From CAZAMI01 sp964627805 (GTDB lineage: Archaea > Thermoproteota > Thermoprotei_A > Sulfolobales > NBVN01), in assembly GCA_964627805.1 (NCBI GenBank), contig CAZVLA010000023.1, forward strand, positions 1 through 64,000: a stretch of 64,000 bases of DNA, given 5' to 3'. The position numbers were made by a program, and so were the translations under genes. The notes below the pieces were generated by a model. It was not told the origin of the DNA. It did no database searches and saw only the letters and a program-made list of their open reading frames with translations. Numbering within the stretch: the stretch's first letter is position 1; the number at the start of each line of letters is the position of its first letter. Below are positions 33,263 to 42,302 of this stretch, one piece after another.

Positions 33263-34583
33263 CACGACCACCCCCTAACTTAACTAATGAGTTAATCCTT
33301 TCCCTAATGGAGAGTGCATGACCTGAAAAACCTTCGTAATTAGCTATTAACTCACTAACCCTACCTACCTTAAGTAGCCCATCCCTACTTACGTAAGCTA
33401 CTTCAACGAACTTAATGAAGTCATAGACACTCAACCCACCCCTAACCCTAGCCCAGCCACTCGTAGGTAGTACGTGGTTAGTCCCTAAGCTATAGTCACT
33501 TAACGCAGTACATGCTAACTCACCAATAGTTACTGAACCAACATTAACTAACTTACTGAGTACGTAGGGTACGTCCTCGGGCTTCACAATAACCTCGAGG
33601 TGCTCTGGAGCGTACTCATTAATGAATTCAATAGCTTCCTTAAGGTCATTAGTAACTAGTACGAAGCCCCTACTACTTAATGACTTCCTAGCAGTTAATC
33701 CCCTATCCTTAGGTAACTCATTAATTACCTCCTCAATACACTTAACAACCTCCCTAGCTAATGAATCCGAAGTAGTTACTAACGCAGCCGTAGCTAATTC
33801 ATCGTGCTCAGCCTGAGCAACCATATCTAAAGCTACTAACTTAGGATTGACTGATTCATCAGCAAGTACTACAACCTCTGAAGGACCTGCAATCATGTCG
33901 ATATCTACAACCCCCTTAACTAAGTACTTAGCAGTAGTAACCCAGGAACCACCGGGGCCCACGATCTTAGCTACTCTAGGTACTGATTCAGTACCGTAAG
34001 CCATAGCAGCTACTGCGTGAGCACCACCTAACCTATAGACCTCCCTAACACCTACTAAGTCAAGAGCTACTAAGACCGCGGGATCTACGGATCCATCCCT
34101 ACCCCTAGGTGGTGTACACACCACTACCTTAGGTACGCCAGCAACTACGGCAGGTACTGAAGTCATTATAGCTGTTGATGGGTAGGGTGCCTTACCGCCG
34201 GGTACGTAAATACCTACGGACTCTACGGTCCTTACTAAGTAACCTACGTAGAAACCTCCTAAGTCATTAATTACTAACTCCTTAGGTAGTATACTACGCT
34301 GAACCTCCCTTAAGTTCTGAATAGCTACTTCTAAGGCATTAACTAATGAGTTACTCACTAAGTCGTAGGCCTTAAGGAACTCACCCTCAGTAACCCTTAA
34401 ATCCACATCACCCTCAATACCGTAGAAGTCCCTTAGGAATTCCCTTAAGCACTCGTCACCCCTAAACCTAACGCAGTTAATTACATCCTCAACCTTCCTA
34501 ATTAACTCCTCACTAATTACCTCCCTCCTAACTAACTCCCTAATGCCGTCCCTCCCTAACTCATTAAGCCTTATAATCCTCAC
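33255..34583 (-). CDS. hisD: Histidinol dehydrogenase
   Basis: Catalyses the last two steps of histidine synthesis, L-histidinol to L-histidine with NAD+. The 442-residue enzyme has VPGGKAPYPST, GGAHAVAAMAYGTESVP, VGPGG, AGPSEV, and the zinc ligands in AQAEHDE (Gln, His), ALSDYSLGTNHVLPTSG (Asp) and GHALSIRERI (His). It appears complete. No other his gene is in the window, and the downstream partner is a solute symporter, so it is a lone hisD here. The start is GTG, preceded by a leader hairpin at 34590-34614. The remaining his genes may lie elsewhere. Confidence 0.92.
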   Translation of the reverse strand: MRIIRLNELGRDGIRELVRREVISEELIRKVEDVINCVRFRGDECLREFLRDFYGIEGDVDLRVTEGEFLKAYDLVSNSLVNALEVAIQNLREVQRSILPKELVINDLGGFYVGYLVRTVESVGIYVPGGKAPYPSTAIMTSVPAVVAGVPKVVVCTPPRGRDGSVDPAVLVALDLVGVREVYRLGGAHAVAAMAYGTESVPRVAKIVGPGGSWVTTAKYLVKGVVDIDMIAGPSEVVVLADESVNPKLVALDMVAQAEHDELATAALVTTSDSLAREVVKCIEEVINELPKDRGLTARKSLSSRGFVLVTNDLKEAIEFINEYAPEHLEVIVKPEDVPYVLSKLVNVGSVTIGELACTALSDYSLGTNHVLPTSGWARVRGGLSVYDFIKFVEVAYVSRDGLLKVGRVSELIANYEGFSGHALSIRERINSLVKLGGGRDG

Positions 34584-34589
34584 TAAGCT

Positions 34590-34614
34590 GTCTTGACTCC
34601 TTATGAATCAAGAC
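34590..34614 (-). promoter_or_regulatory. Hairpin immediately ahead of hisD
   Basis: On the minus strand, GTCTTGA and TCAAGAC pair perfectly around an 11-base loop and end 6 bases before the hisD GTG. The likely TATA element (minus strand, around 34755-34765) would give a leader of about 150 bases. A second pair, CCTAGAA/TTCTAGG, lies further upstream. This could control translation of hisD; evidence is sequence pairing only. Confidence 0.35.
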
Positions 34615-34993
34615 ACCCCCACCTCCTCAAGTACGTCCCTAATACTTTCAGAACCCTAGAATCACTTACTACCTCACTACCTAATCCGTAGGTTCTAGGA
34701 GGTACCTCAGTGAACCATATCACCTACCCTCGCCTTAGAAGTACTTGGCGGGGTTAATAAGCTTTAATCGGCTGTACCTAAATGGTTAATGAAGGAATTT
34801 CGACTTCATTAACATAATTATTGGAAACAATTTCATCTATTACTACTAGTTAATCGAACATATCTCACCATACACCGACATCACATATCTAGGTATTTAC
34901 TATTAATTAGCTAAGCTTAATAACTTAGTAAATAGTTATGTTATGTCAGCTTAAAAATTACTACATAATTAATTCTAGGCGTGGCGGTAAGTA
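34615..34993. other. Intergenic region between hisD and antiporter
   Basis: About 380 bases hold divergent promoters. A TTAAAAATTA stretch near 34951-34961 is a TATA candidate for the antiporter. The left part is the hisD leader. No coding sequence or RNA gene was recognised in the AT-rich middle (34790-34950). Confidence 0.4.
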
Positions 34994-36235
34994 ATGCCAG
35001 GGACTGAGGAACTAGTATACTCAGTATTCCTAGCGTTCGGGCTTGCGTTGACGGTAGGTAAGCTTATGGAGGAGCTATTCTCTAGGTTAGGGACCCCACC
35101 AGTACTTGGGGACTTACTAGCTGGTCTCATACTAGGTAGTACCCTACTCGGTATATACCCAACTAACGACGTAGTTAGGTCACTCTCTTGGTTCGGTATA
35201 AGCCTACTACTGTTCTATGCGGGACTCGAGACTAGGTATAGTGAGTTCATGAGGAGCTTACCCACCTACGGAGCTATAACCGTTGGTGAGGTAGTAGCTG
35301 CTTTCGGGCTTGGTTACTTAGTAGGTATTGCATTCGGTTACGGACCGGGTAGGGCTTACTTCGTAGGTACTATATTAGTAGCTACGAGCGTTAGCTTATC
35401 AGTTAGGACCTTAATCGAGATAGGTAAGCTAACCAGTATTGAGGGTAAGACGATATTAGGTATTGCGGTACTCGATGACTTAGCGGCACTGATAGTCATA
35501 GTCGCTGGTGCTTCAATAGCTCAGAAAGGTACTTTAGACCCAGTGAGCTTCTTCAGGGAGATAGCTATTGCTTTGGTTGCTTGGTACGTAACCTTAGTAG
35601 CTCTACATAAGGCTAGTAACTACGTAGTTAAGTTAGCTAGGAGCTTAAGGGTTGAGGGTGCCTTATTCTCACTCATGCTAGGTATATTCGCTGTACTGGC
35701 CTTCGTGATTAAGTACGTAGGCATTTCCTACTTAGTGGTAGCTTACGCGTCTGGACTGGCATTCTCCGAAGCTAGAGGTATTAGGAGGGTAGCTGAGAGT
35801 GTTAGGTCATTAGCCCTACCATTCTCCGTACTATTCTTCATGACTACAGCAGCAGTAATTAACATAAGATCAGCGATAAACCCGCACTACGTACCTTTCT
35901 ACGTAGCTATGGTCTCCATGGCGTTCCTAGGTAAGTTAATGGGTGGTGGATTCACTTCATTCCTAGTGGGTTACCCAGCAAGAGCGGCCCTTAGGGTCGG
36001 TGTCGGGTTATTCCCTAGAGCTGAGTTCTGCATCGTAGCTGCTTACTTCGCCTACATGCACCACATCCTAGGTCCTGAAGCCTACTTAGCGGCCCTACTC
36101 ATAACATTAACTACGAACTTCCTAACACCGCCACTACTTAAGGTAGTATTCCTTAGGGGCCCAGAGACTAAGGAGGTTAGGCCTAGGCTTAAGTCATTAA
36201 TTAGGAGGTTGAGGGGGAGGGGTGGGGGTAATTAA
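34994..36235 (+). CDS. CPA2-family cation/proton antiporter
   Basis: A 413-residue membrane protein with about 12 helices, of the KefB/NapA type. The paired acidic residues D161-D162 in GIAVLDDLAALI mark the ion-binding site of electrogenic CPA2 antiporters. The N-terminal LGDLLAGLILG motif and the two inverted halves fit. A basic cytoplasmic tail ends the protein; no RCK/TrkA-N domain is fused. A CBS-domain gene follows 43 bases downstream and may regulate it. The start is ATG. Confidence 0.85.
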   Translation: MPGTEELVYSVFLAFGLALTVGKLMEELFSRLGTPPVLGDLLAGLILGSTLLGIYPTNDVVRSLSWFGISLLLFYAGLETRYSEFMRSLPTYGAITVGEVVAAFGLGYLVGIAFGYGPGRAYFVGTILVATSVSLSVRTLIEIGKLTSIEGKTILGIAVLDDLAALIVIVAGASIAQKGTLDPVSFFREIAIALVAWYVTLVALHKASNYVVKLARSLRVEGALFSLMLGIFAVLAFVIKYVGISYLVVAYASGLAFSEARGIRRVAESVRSLALPFSVLFFMTTAAVINIRSAINPHYVPFYVAMVSMAFLGKLMGGGFTSFLVGYPARAALRVGVGLFPRAEFCIVAAYFAYMHHILGPEAYLAALLITLTTNFLTPPLLKVVFLRGPETKEVRPRLKSLIRRLRGRGGGN

Positions 36236-36278
36236 GCTTAAGACCCCCTCAAGAAATTCTTAGGAGGAGGTGTTGCTT

Positions 36279-36833
36279 TTGAGTCAAGAACCACTCCCTA
36301 ATGCGTTAGTTAGGGGGGCTGAGAAGGTACTTTCTATGAAGTTAAGGGACTTCGTTAGGTTGTTTAAGGACTTAATACCTCCGTTTGATTACGTGATGGA
36401 GGATGACCCCCTAGAGGAGGTTCTTAAGCTTCTCTTCGGGGGTAAGCACTACATAATAGTTCTTGACCGTAGGGGTAGGTTGAAGGGGTTGATAACGTAC
36501 ATAGATTTAGTGACGCTATTTAGTAAAGCAGCTATTAAGTCAGCACAGCACGCCTTCGGTAGCTTACGTGAGTTACTCAAGAGTGCGGGGGTCTCGATAG
36601 GTACTCACGGTGAGATACTGGCTGGTGACTTAATGGAGAGGCTACCTCATTGGGTATTCATTGATGAGACTGTTGAGGACGCCATAGACTTAATGCATAG
36701 GGATAGGTGCTACCACGCAGTAATTAGGGATAAGGAGGGTATGGTTTACGGAGTAATAACCTACCACTCAATATTCAGAGCAATTGTTCGGGAGGCAGGT
36801 ATTTACCTCCCTCAGGAGCAAATACATCAGTAA
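36279..36833 (+). CDS. Two-CBS-domain regulatory protein
   Basis: A 184-residue soluble protein with a pair of CBS domains: residues of about 40-85 (VMEDDPLEEVLKLL...LKGLITYIDLV) and 120-175 (VFIDETVEDAIDLMHRDRC...VYGVITYHSI). CBS pairs bind adenine nucleotides and often gate transporters. The position right after a CPA2 antiporter suggests it is its ligand-sensing subunit. I favour TTG 36279, six bases after GGAGGTG; an in-frame GTG at 36270 sits on the ribosome-binding site itself. Confidence 0.75.
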   Translation: MSQEPLPNALVRGAEKVLSMKLRDFVRLFKDLIPPFDYVMEDDPLEEVLKLLFGGKHYIIVLDRRGRLKGLITYIDLVTLFSKAAIKSAQHAFGSLRELLKSAGVSIGTHGEILAGDLMERLPHWVFIDETVEDAIDLMHRDRCYHAVIRDKEGMVYGVITYHSIFRAIVREAGIYLPQEQIHQ

Positions 36834-36853
36834 TTAAAAACAACGTATTTAAG

Positions 36854-37159
36854 TTACTTAGAAGCTACGCCTACTCTTACGTAGTCACCGTCGTTAATCA
36901 CAATGACTACCTTATCACTAGACTCAATCCTTAACTCCTCAAAGCACTTACCACCTACCTCCCCAACAACACCCTCAGCTACTGAAGCTAGCACGGTTAC
37001 GTACTTAGCTACCTTACCCATACTGAAAGGTGGTGTAGGTTTAGTAACTACAGCATCTATTACCTCAGCACCCTTCTTAGACACTATGAATACAGCCTCT
37101 AAATTATCCGGTATTAAGGATGCGTGAGTACCTACTACCTCACTACTCACTACAGCCAA
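36854..37159 (-). CDS. Small beta-rich protein, unknown function
   Basis: A 101-residue protein without recognised motifs. It is rich in Val, with alternating hydrophobic stretches predicting a beta fold (LEAVFIVSKKGAEVIDAVVTK; KVVIVINDGDYVRVGV) and a short central helix. The start is TTG, with in-frame GTG codons soon after. It is a single-gene unit divergent from the HD hydrolase gene. No functional hint from neighbours. Confidence 0.55.
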   Translation of the reverse strand: MAVVSSEVVGTHASLIPDNLEAVFIVSKKGAEVIDAVVTKPTPPFSMGKVAKYVTVLASVAEGVVGEVGGKCFEELRIESSDKVVIVINDGDYVRVGVASK

Positions 37160-37267
37160 GGAACCTTCACCGAGGTAGAGGCTAATACGAAGTAACCTTA
37201 AAAGAACGGAACCTAACTAGCTGGTATTCACTTTAAAAGTAAGCGCCTTAATGCAGTAATTAATTAG

Positions 37268-37867
37268 GTGTTACGTGGGTTGGGGAGGGGCTTAGTACGT
37301 GTTATTGAGGAGTTAGTTAAGAACGTAATGAGTAAGGACCCGGTCCATGGGTACCCTCACGTACTTCGTGTTAGGGACTTAGCCTTATGGATAGCTAGTA
37401 AGTATGAGGGGGTCGATAAGGAAGCACTAGAAATAGCTGCCCTCCTACACGACATAGCTAGGAACTCATCAGCTAGGTCAGAACACGCTATGAAGTCGGC
37501 TAAGGTGGCTGAGTCGTTGCTTAAGGCTATGGGCTACCCAGAGAGTAAGATTAGGTTAGTTACTGAGGCAATAGCAACTCACTCATACTCAGGTGGTGGT
37601 GAGCCTAAGTCATTAGAGGCTAAGATACTGAGTGACGCCGATAAGCTAGACGCGTTAGGTGCTGTAGGTATTGCTAGGGTACTCATGTACTCAGCCTACG
37701 TAGGTAGGGGGTTTGAGGGGTCGATCGAGCACTTCAAGTCCAAGATACTTAACCTACCTAAACTCATGAGGACTGAAGTAGGTAGGGAGGAGGCCTTGAG
37801 GAGGGTTAAGTACGTTGAGGAATTCGTTAAGGAACTTGAGGAGGAGTTAAGGCTTAAATCAAGTTAG
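37268..37867 (+). CDS. HD-domain phosphohydrolase
   Basis: A 199-residue HD-superfamily phosphohydrolase of the YedJ-like kind. Metal-binding motifs are the first His in GYPHVLRV near 25-32, HD in LLHDIARN near 62-69, His residues in SEHAM and ATHSYSGG, and the late Asp in DADKLDALG near 124. The start is GTG, with TATA element CTTTAAAA near 37230. The substrate is unknown; nucleotides or signalling phosphates are typical. The 3' end overlaps a convergent gene by 14 bases. Confidence 0.8.
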   Translation: MLRGLGRGLVRVIEELVKNVMSKDPVHGYPHVLRVRDLALWIASKYEGVDKEALEIAALLHDIARNSSARSEHAMKSAKVAESLLKAMGYPESKIRLVTEAIATHSYSGGGEPKSLEAKILSDADKLDALGAVGIARVLMYSAYVGRGFEGSIEHFKSKILNLPKLMRTEVGREEALRRVKYVEEFVKELEEELRLKSS

Positions 37868-38399
37868 TTAACTTACCTCCCTTCCTAAGTAACTCACGGT
37901 ACCTCCTAACTAACTCCTCAACCTCATTAAGTACGTCCTCATCCTTAATGTCTGAGTCCCTATCCTCGAGTTCCTCCCTAACCGATAGTAGGAACTTATT
38001 AACGTACTCATTAAGTACGTCCCTATACCTCCTTAACTTATCAATATCGATATTAGTGCTAGGGTCTAGGTCCTTAAGCCTCATGAAGCATGCATCGAGT
38101 TGCGATAACGCGCCACTTAAGTTCATTATTAAGGTCCTTATATGCTCCATAGCGTCCCTCAGTAGTAATCTGTAGTGTAGGTACCTACTCTCAACCTTCA
38201 TTAACCTATACCTTATATCCCAGAACTCCCTATCATCGACCTTACCGAAGCTCTTCTCTAGGTTCCAGTACCTATAACCCTTCTTAATGAGTGAGGAAAT
38301 AGCCTCACCTAAGTCATTAATACCTTCAGAATTCATGTAGTAGCGGATTAGCTCAAGAACATCATCACTTAACTTAAAGTCATTACCCCGCCTAAACAA
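37854..38399 (-). CDS. Helical charged protein, unknown function
   Basis: A 181-residue product, mostly alpha helical and highly charged. The N-terminal 45 residues (DDVLELIRYYMNSEGINDLGEAISSLIKKGYRYW) resemble a ribbon-helix-helix or small DNA-binding segment, followed by long coiled-coil-like helices. A regulator or scaffold role is possible but unsupported by any motif. The start is TTG. Convergent with the HD gene. Confidence 0.55.
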   Translation of the reverse strand: MFRRGNDFKLSDDVLELIRYYMNSEGINDLGEAISSLIKKGYRYWNLEKSFGKVDDREFWDIRYRLMKVESRYLHYRLLLRDAMEHIRTLIMNLSGALSQLDACFMRLKDLDPSTNIDIDKLRRYRDVLNEYVNKFLLSVREELEDRDSDIKDEDVLNEVEELVRRYRELLRKGGKLTNLI

Positions 38400-38491
38400 C
38401 CCCTAACACCCCAGCTATAGTAAACCACAGCATTAATACGGGTTCGGTCTAGTAGTACCTATTGAGGGAGGTGTTATTGAGTCCCTAAACT

Positions 38492-38553
38492 CGACCGACT
38501 TACGCATTCTGTACGAGGTTTATTACGCTTAACCGTAAGTAAGTACTTGGTCG
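38492..38553. other. Nested inverted repeat in an intergenic region
   Basis: CTTACG (38499-38504) pairs with CGTAAG (38534-38539), and the outer CGACC (38492-38496) pairs with GGTCG (38549-38553). The nested pairs could fold into an irregular stem-loop RNA. The surrounding 210-base gap has no ORF with credible signals. It does not match a tRNA. Confidence 0.3.
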
Positions 38554-38621
38554 GGGAGTAGTAACTCAGCAACGGGAGCGACACCTGCTAACGTAGGAAG
38601 TAGTTAAGTGGGGTGATTCAA

Positions 38622-38840
38622 GTGAGGATACCGTGGAGGAACATAGGTAACGGCAACCTAAAGTGTCCCAGATGCGGGGGGCGCCTTGAGTACATGGTCG
38701 AGAAGGAGAGCGGAACCAACGGTGTTAGGACTGTAAGGTACGTGGTAAGGTGTAGGTACTGCGGCTATAGGGCAATAGTTCAGGAGGTTGAGATGAGGAA
38801 GGCCCCCCGAGGGGAGGTGGTCGTAAGGAGAATAAAGTGA
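38622..38840 (+). CDS. Small zinc-ribbon protein
   Basis: A 72-residue protein with two Cys pairs, CPRC and CRYC, about 29 residues apart, forming a rubredoxin-like zinc ribbon (KCPRCGGRLEY ... RCRYCGYRAI). The charged tail is basic. Such small archaeal zinc ribbons are nucleic-acid- or protein-binding accessory factors. I chose GTG 38622, five bases after GGGGTGA; a GTG inside that element at 38613 would add three residues. Confidence 0.72.
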   Translation: MRIPWRNIGNGNLKCPRCGGRLEYMVEKESGTNGVRTVRYVVRCRYCGYRAIVQEVEMRKAPRGEVVVRRIK

Positions 38841-38857
38841 TTTTTAATTACTTGCTA

Positions 38858-39595
38858 TTAAGTAACTACGGTCGCTATCTCCTCAAACATAATCATTAGG
38901 TGGAGCGGGGGCATTAGTAGGGTTAGCCCGCCGAACTTATGTGAGGTGTACTCACTAAGTACATTAACTAACCTACCATCACTTAAGTACTCACTAATTA
39001 ATGACTTAATGAACTTCCTATACTTACTTAAGTTAGTTATGAGTGAGTATGAAGCTAATAGTAAGGTAGCCATTAAGTCCCAACACTTAATCGTTGGGTC
39101 CTCAGTCCTTACTGCTTGTTCAGCATCAATTACGTATATCACTCCATCACTACCTACTATGAAGTTAGTTGGTTTAACATCACCTAATGCGTAGCCCTTA
39201 GAGTGTATCTCCCTTAACGCACTACCTAAGAGCTTAGGTGCTTCCTCAGCCCTATAATCTAGTGGGTCACCAACTACGTACTCCCTAATAAGTTCTAACT
39301 TACCCTCATCGTAAGTAAGTATCTTAGGTACCCCTAAACCACTCCATGACTGACTAAGGAACTCAACCTCACGCCTCATCCTCTCCCTAGGCTCTAGAGT
39401 GAAGGGGTATATCGACCTAAGGAAGATAGCTGGTGGTAACCACTTAATAATACCTACTTCCTTACCGTACCTCTTCCTAACGTACTTACGATCATCTATA
39501 GTGACTAGCTCAGCTTGGGAAATGAGCTTATCTATTACGTAAGCACCGCCGAACGCCTCCCTTAAGTTCCTAAGTAGTGGCTCAAGAACCTTCAA
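38858..39595 (-). CDS. Atypical protein-kinase-like protein (Rio/Bud32-type fold)
   Basis: A 245-residue small kinase-like protein. LIREYVVGDPL resembles the hinge; GYALGDVKPTNFIVG near 140 is the catalytic loop with D, K and N in place but Leu instead of the usual His before GD; VIDAEQA near 163 replaces DFG. A glycine-rich loop is not obvious. This fits the Rio/Bud32/lipopolysaccharide-kinase-like group, active or inactive. Its start overlaps the end of the Mrp-type ATPase gene by 14 bases, so the two are coupled. Substrate unknown. Confidence 0.65.
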   Translation of the reverse strand: MKVLEPLLRNLREAFGGAYVIDKLISQAELVTIDDRKYVRKRYGKEVGIIKWLPPAIFLRSIYPFTLEPRERMRREVEFLSQSWSGLGVPKILTYDEGKLELIREYVVGDPLDYRAEEAPKLLGSALREIHSKGYALGDVKPTNFIVGSDGVIYVIDAEQAVRTEDPTIKCWDLMATLLLASYSLITNLSKYRKFIKSLISEYLSDGRLVNVLSEYTSHKFGGLTLLMPPLHLMIMFEEIATVVT

Positions 39596-40457
39596 CTCCC
39601 TTACCCTCCAACCTACTTAAGACCTCCCTACCCATCTTAAATACCCCATCTACCCACTCACCACTACCTGACTCAATCAACTTATGTAACTCACCCCTAT
39701 CAGCTAACTCACTAACCCTAGGGTCTAGGGGTAGCTCAGCTAGTAACTCAACACCTAAGTCACCTACTTCACCGAATAACCTATGTACGGTACCGCATAC
39801 GGGGCACTTGAAGTAAGCCATATTAAGTACGGCACCTAATATTGGTGACCCAACTATGTATGCGAAGTTCCTCGCCTTACCAACTACGTGAGCAACCATC
39901 TTACCCGGCGTTAGTACTAGTACAATACCGGATAGCTTAGGACTTAAGAACCTCGTAACCGTTAATGCCTCATCACCAGTTCCCGGAGGTAAGTCAACTA
40001 TTAAGTATTCATAGCTAGACCAGTCAGTCATACTTACTAAGTCAGTAATTGCTTTAGTCTTTAGGGGTCCTCTCCAAGCTAGTGGTGCGTCCTTCCTATC
40101 AAGTGCTAACTCAACTGAGACTACACCAACACCTAGGCTACCCTCAACAGGTACTATCTTACCCGTTGATTCACTAAAGAACATCCTACCTCCCTCAATA
40201 CCTAGGAGCCAAGGTATGCTAGGTCCGTGTATGTCTGCATCAAGTATAGCTACGGACCTCCCCAACCTCCTAAGTACTAGGGCTAGTGATGCTGAAATAA
40301 CTGACTTCCCAACACCGCCCTTACCCGACATTATGACTACGATGTGTTTTAGGGGCTTAACAGCCTCCCTAACCCTATCCAGTAACTCCTTAAGTTGATT
40401 AGCTTGAGCTACCCTAAATGACTGCCTACTTAATTGAGTACTCAATCCATCCACCAC
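39582..40457 (-). CDS. Mrp/NBP35-family Fe-S cluster carrier ATPase
   Basis: A 291-residue P-loop ATPase. It has the deviant Walker A GKGGVGKS at 45-52, ILDADIHGPSIPWLLG, and DLPPGTGDEALT. The C-terminal C218-P-V-C221 provides the bridging Fe-S site of Mrp/ApbC/Nbp35 carriers. These proteins donate [4Fe-4S] clusters to apo-enzymes, which fits the ferredoxin-rich metabolism here. The start is a GTG pair with AAGGTGG close by. The kinase-like gene follows with a 14-base overlap. Divergent from the ABC-class ATPase gene across about 100 bases. Confidence 0.9.
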   Translation of the reverse strand: MVDGLSTQLSRQSFRVAQANQLKELLDRVREAVKPLKHIVVIMSGKGGVGKSVISASLALVLRRLGRSVAILDADIHGPSIPWLLGIEGGRMFFSESTGKIVPVEGSLGVGVVSVELALDRKDAPLAWRGPLKTKAITDLVSMTDWSSYEYLIVDLPPGTGDEALTVTRFLSPKLSGIVLVLTPGKMVAHVVGKARNFAYIVGSPILGAVLNMAYFKCPVCGTVHRLFGEVGDLGVELLAELPLDPRVSELADRGELHKLIESGSGEWVDGVFKMGREVLSRLEGKGVEGS

Positions 40458-40556
40458 CTTTAAGTGCTTGAGGAGAATATTAAGCTAAGCTAGCACTACC
40501 TAACTTATTAGGGAGGTAGTGAGTAAGGGTTAGTAAGTGGAGGGTATTACGTACTC

Positions 40557-42218
40557 ATGAAGAGAATAAGTACTAACGAACTCCGTGAGTACCTACTAAG
40601 GATTAACGGTAAGCCCTTCAGTAGATACAAGGGGTTAAGGGGCTTACTCATAAACTACGGTAGGTACTCAGCCAAACTAACTAGGATTCAGGGGGACCCA
40701 CACGCACCACCATCCTACATAGAGGTTAAGCTACCTAAGGAATTACTCAAGCTACCCAACACATTACTGAGTGGTCTAGGTGCATTAGCGCTTACCGACT
40801 ACCTAGCTAGGAAGCTACATAAAGTACTTAAGGGTTTAAGGAGACCATGTGGTTCAGGAAATAGTTGCTACTTAGGGGTGCCTAAGCCCTCACCTAGGAT
40901 ACTTAGGAGGTCATGCTGTGAATTAATTAGTGAGTCATTAGTCATTAGGTTCTTCATAGGTCTACCAGCTAGGGGTAGGAGAGTATTAGGTAGGGAAGCT
41001 ATTAAGTTACTAATTAATGACGTACCTAAAGTCGTTAGTGAGTTACTTAAGGTACGTAATGAAGTTGATGAGGTACTTAAGCATTACGAACTACTTAAGG
41101 ATCAAAGGTTCCTTAGGGAGTGGCTTTATAGGGGAGGCTACATACTCTTCATACCTAATGGAGCTATACTACCTAGGGAGTCAAGCATAAGTGAGGAACC
41201 TAAGGAGGGAGCTACTAAGTTTAAATCACCACTCACCCTAAAGGTTAAGGTCAAGCTACCTAGCGGTAAGGTAGTTGAGGGTATGGCGGTTAAGGAGGGA
41301 GTAACTGTAGTAACTGGTGGTGGTTACCACGGAAAGACGACCCTACTAGAGGCTATTCAGGACGGTATATACGACCACGTGAGGGGTGATGGGAGGGAGT
41401 ACGTAGTCTCTAGGAAGTACACAGTACTCGTTAAGGCTGAGGACGGTAGGTTAGTAAGTAATGTCGACATATCATCACTCATTAGGAACTTACCAGGGGG
41501 TTGCGATACTAGGAGATTCTCAACACTAGATGCTAGTGGATCAACTAGTATGGCAGCATCGATAAGTGAGGTTATTGAGGCTGGTGCTGAGGTAATACTA
41601 CTTGATGAGGACACAAGCGCTACTAACCTACTCTTTAAGGATGAGGTAATGAGGGAGTTAATACCTAATGACCCCATAAGGACGCTATCGGAGGTTGTTA
41701 GGGACTTAGTAAGTAAGTCAGGTGCTTCAGTCGTAGTAGTAACTAGTGCTTCCTCATCATTCCTACCCGTAGCTGATACAGTCATAAGGATGAGTAATTA
41801 CATACCCGAAGACCTAAGTAGTGAAGTAGCTGGTAAGGGCTTAGGAGTAATTACTAAGACCTACGAATTACCTAGGAAGAGGTTGTTTAGGGGTATTAAG
41901 GGGTTAAGGAGGGTTAAGGTTCAGGGTATGAAGTTAATTATTGAGTACTTAAGCGGTAGTAAATTCGAGCTTGACCTTAAGTACTACCCAAGGATCGTAG
42001 AGACTGGTCAAGTTAGGTTAGTAGCTCACATAATTAAGGAGTTAAGTAAGCCACCTAAACCAATGAGTGTTAGGGAGTTGATTAAGTACGTTAATGAGAG
42101 ATTAAGTAGGGAAGGGTTTAGTGCGTTCACGAACCCAGTACCCCCGGACCTAACTGAGGTTGATGGGTTTGATGTAGTCTGGACTATAAATAGGTTGTAC
42201 GGAGCTAATTTCACCTAG
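40557..42218 (+). CDS. ABC-class ATPase of the COG3044/MRB1590-like family
   Basis: A 553-residue soluble ATPase matching the ABC_ATPase family of archaea and bacteria. Walker A is GGGYHGKTT at 254-262, the conserved DHVRGDGREYVV follows near 270, and Walker B is VILLDEDTSATN near 346. The N-terminal half carries the conserved GDPHAPPS near 48 and RVRIPG-like segments. The trypanosome relative MRB1590 is an RNA-associated ATPase, so an RNA role is possible. The start is ATG after an AGGGTATT region; a stand-alone gene. Confidence 0.85.
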   Translation: MKRISTNELREYLLRINGKPFSRYKGLRGLLINYGRYSAKLTRIQGDPHAPPSYIEVKLPKELLKLPNTLLSGLGALALTDYLARKLHKVLKGLRRPCGSGNSCYLGVPKPSPRILRRSCCELISESLVIRFFIGLPARGRRVLGREAIKLLINDVPKVVSELLKVRNEVDEVLKHYELLKDQRFLREWLYRGGYILFIPNGAILPRESSISEEPKEGATKFKSPLTLKVKVKLPSGKVVEGMAVKEGVTVVTGGGYHGKTTLLEAIQDGIYDHVRGDGREYVVSRKYTVLVKAEDGRLVSNVDISSLIRNLPGGCDTRRFSTLDASGSTSMAASISEVIEAGAEVILLDEDTSATNLLFKDEVMRELIPNDPIRTLSEVVRDLVSKSGASVVVVTSASSSFLPVADTVIRMSNYIPEDLSSEVAGKGLGVITKTYELPRKRLFRGIKGLRRVKVQGMKLIIEYLSGSKFELDLKYYPRIVETGQVRLVAHIIKELSKPPKPMSVRELIKYVNERLSREGFSAFTNPVPPDLTEVDGFDVVWTINRLYGANFT

Positions 42219-42302
42219 TACCATTCCAGAGGTTAGAACACACCATTCAATACATTAGAGTTATAGATTACGTAAGCCCTACCTAAAACGGTGGTGTATG
42301 GT

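Noticed and set aside
38430..38460. GGGTTCGGTCT, considered as a tRNA T-arm
   Set aside because: No acceptor, D or anticodon arms can be drawn around it.
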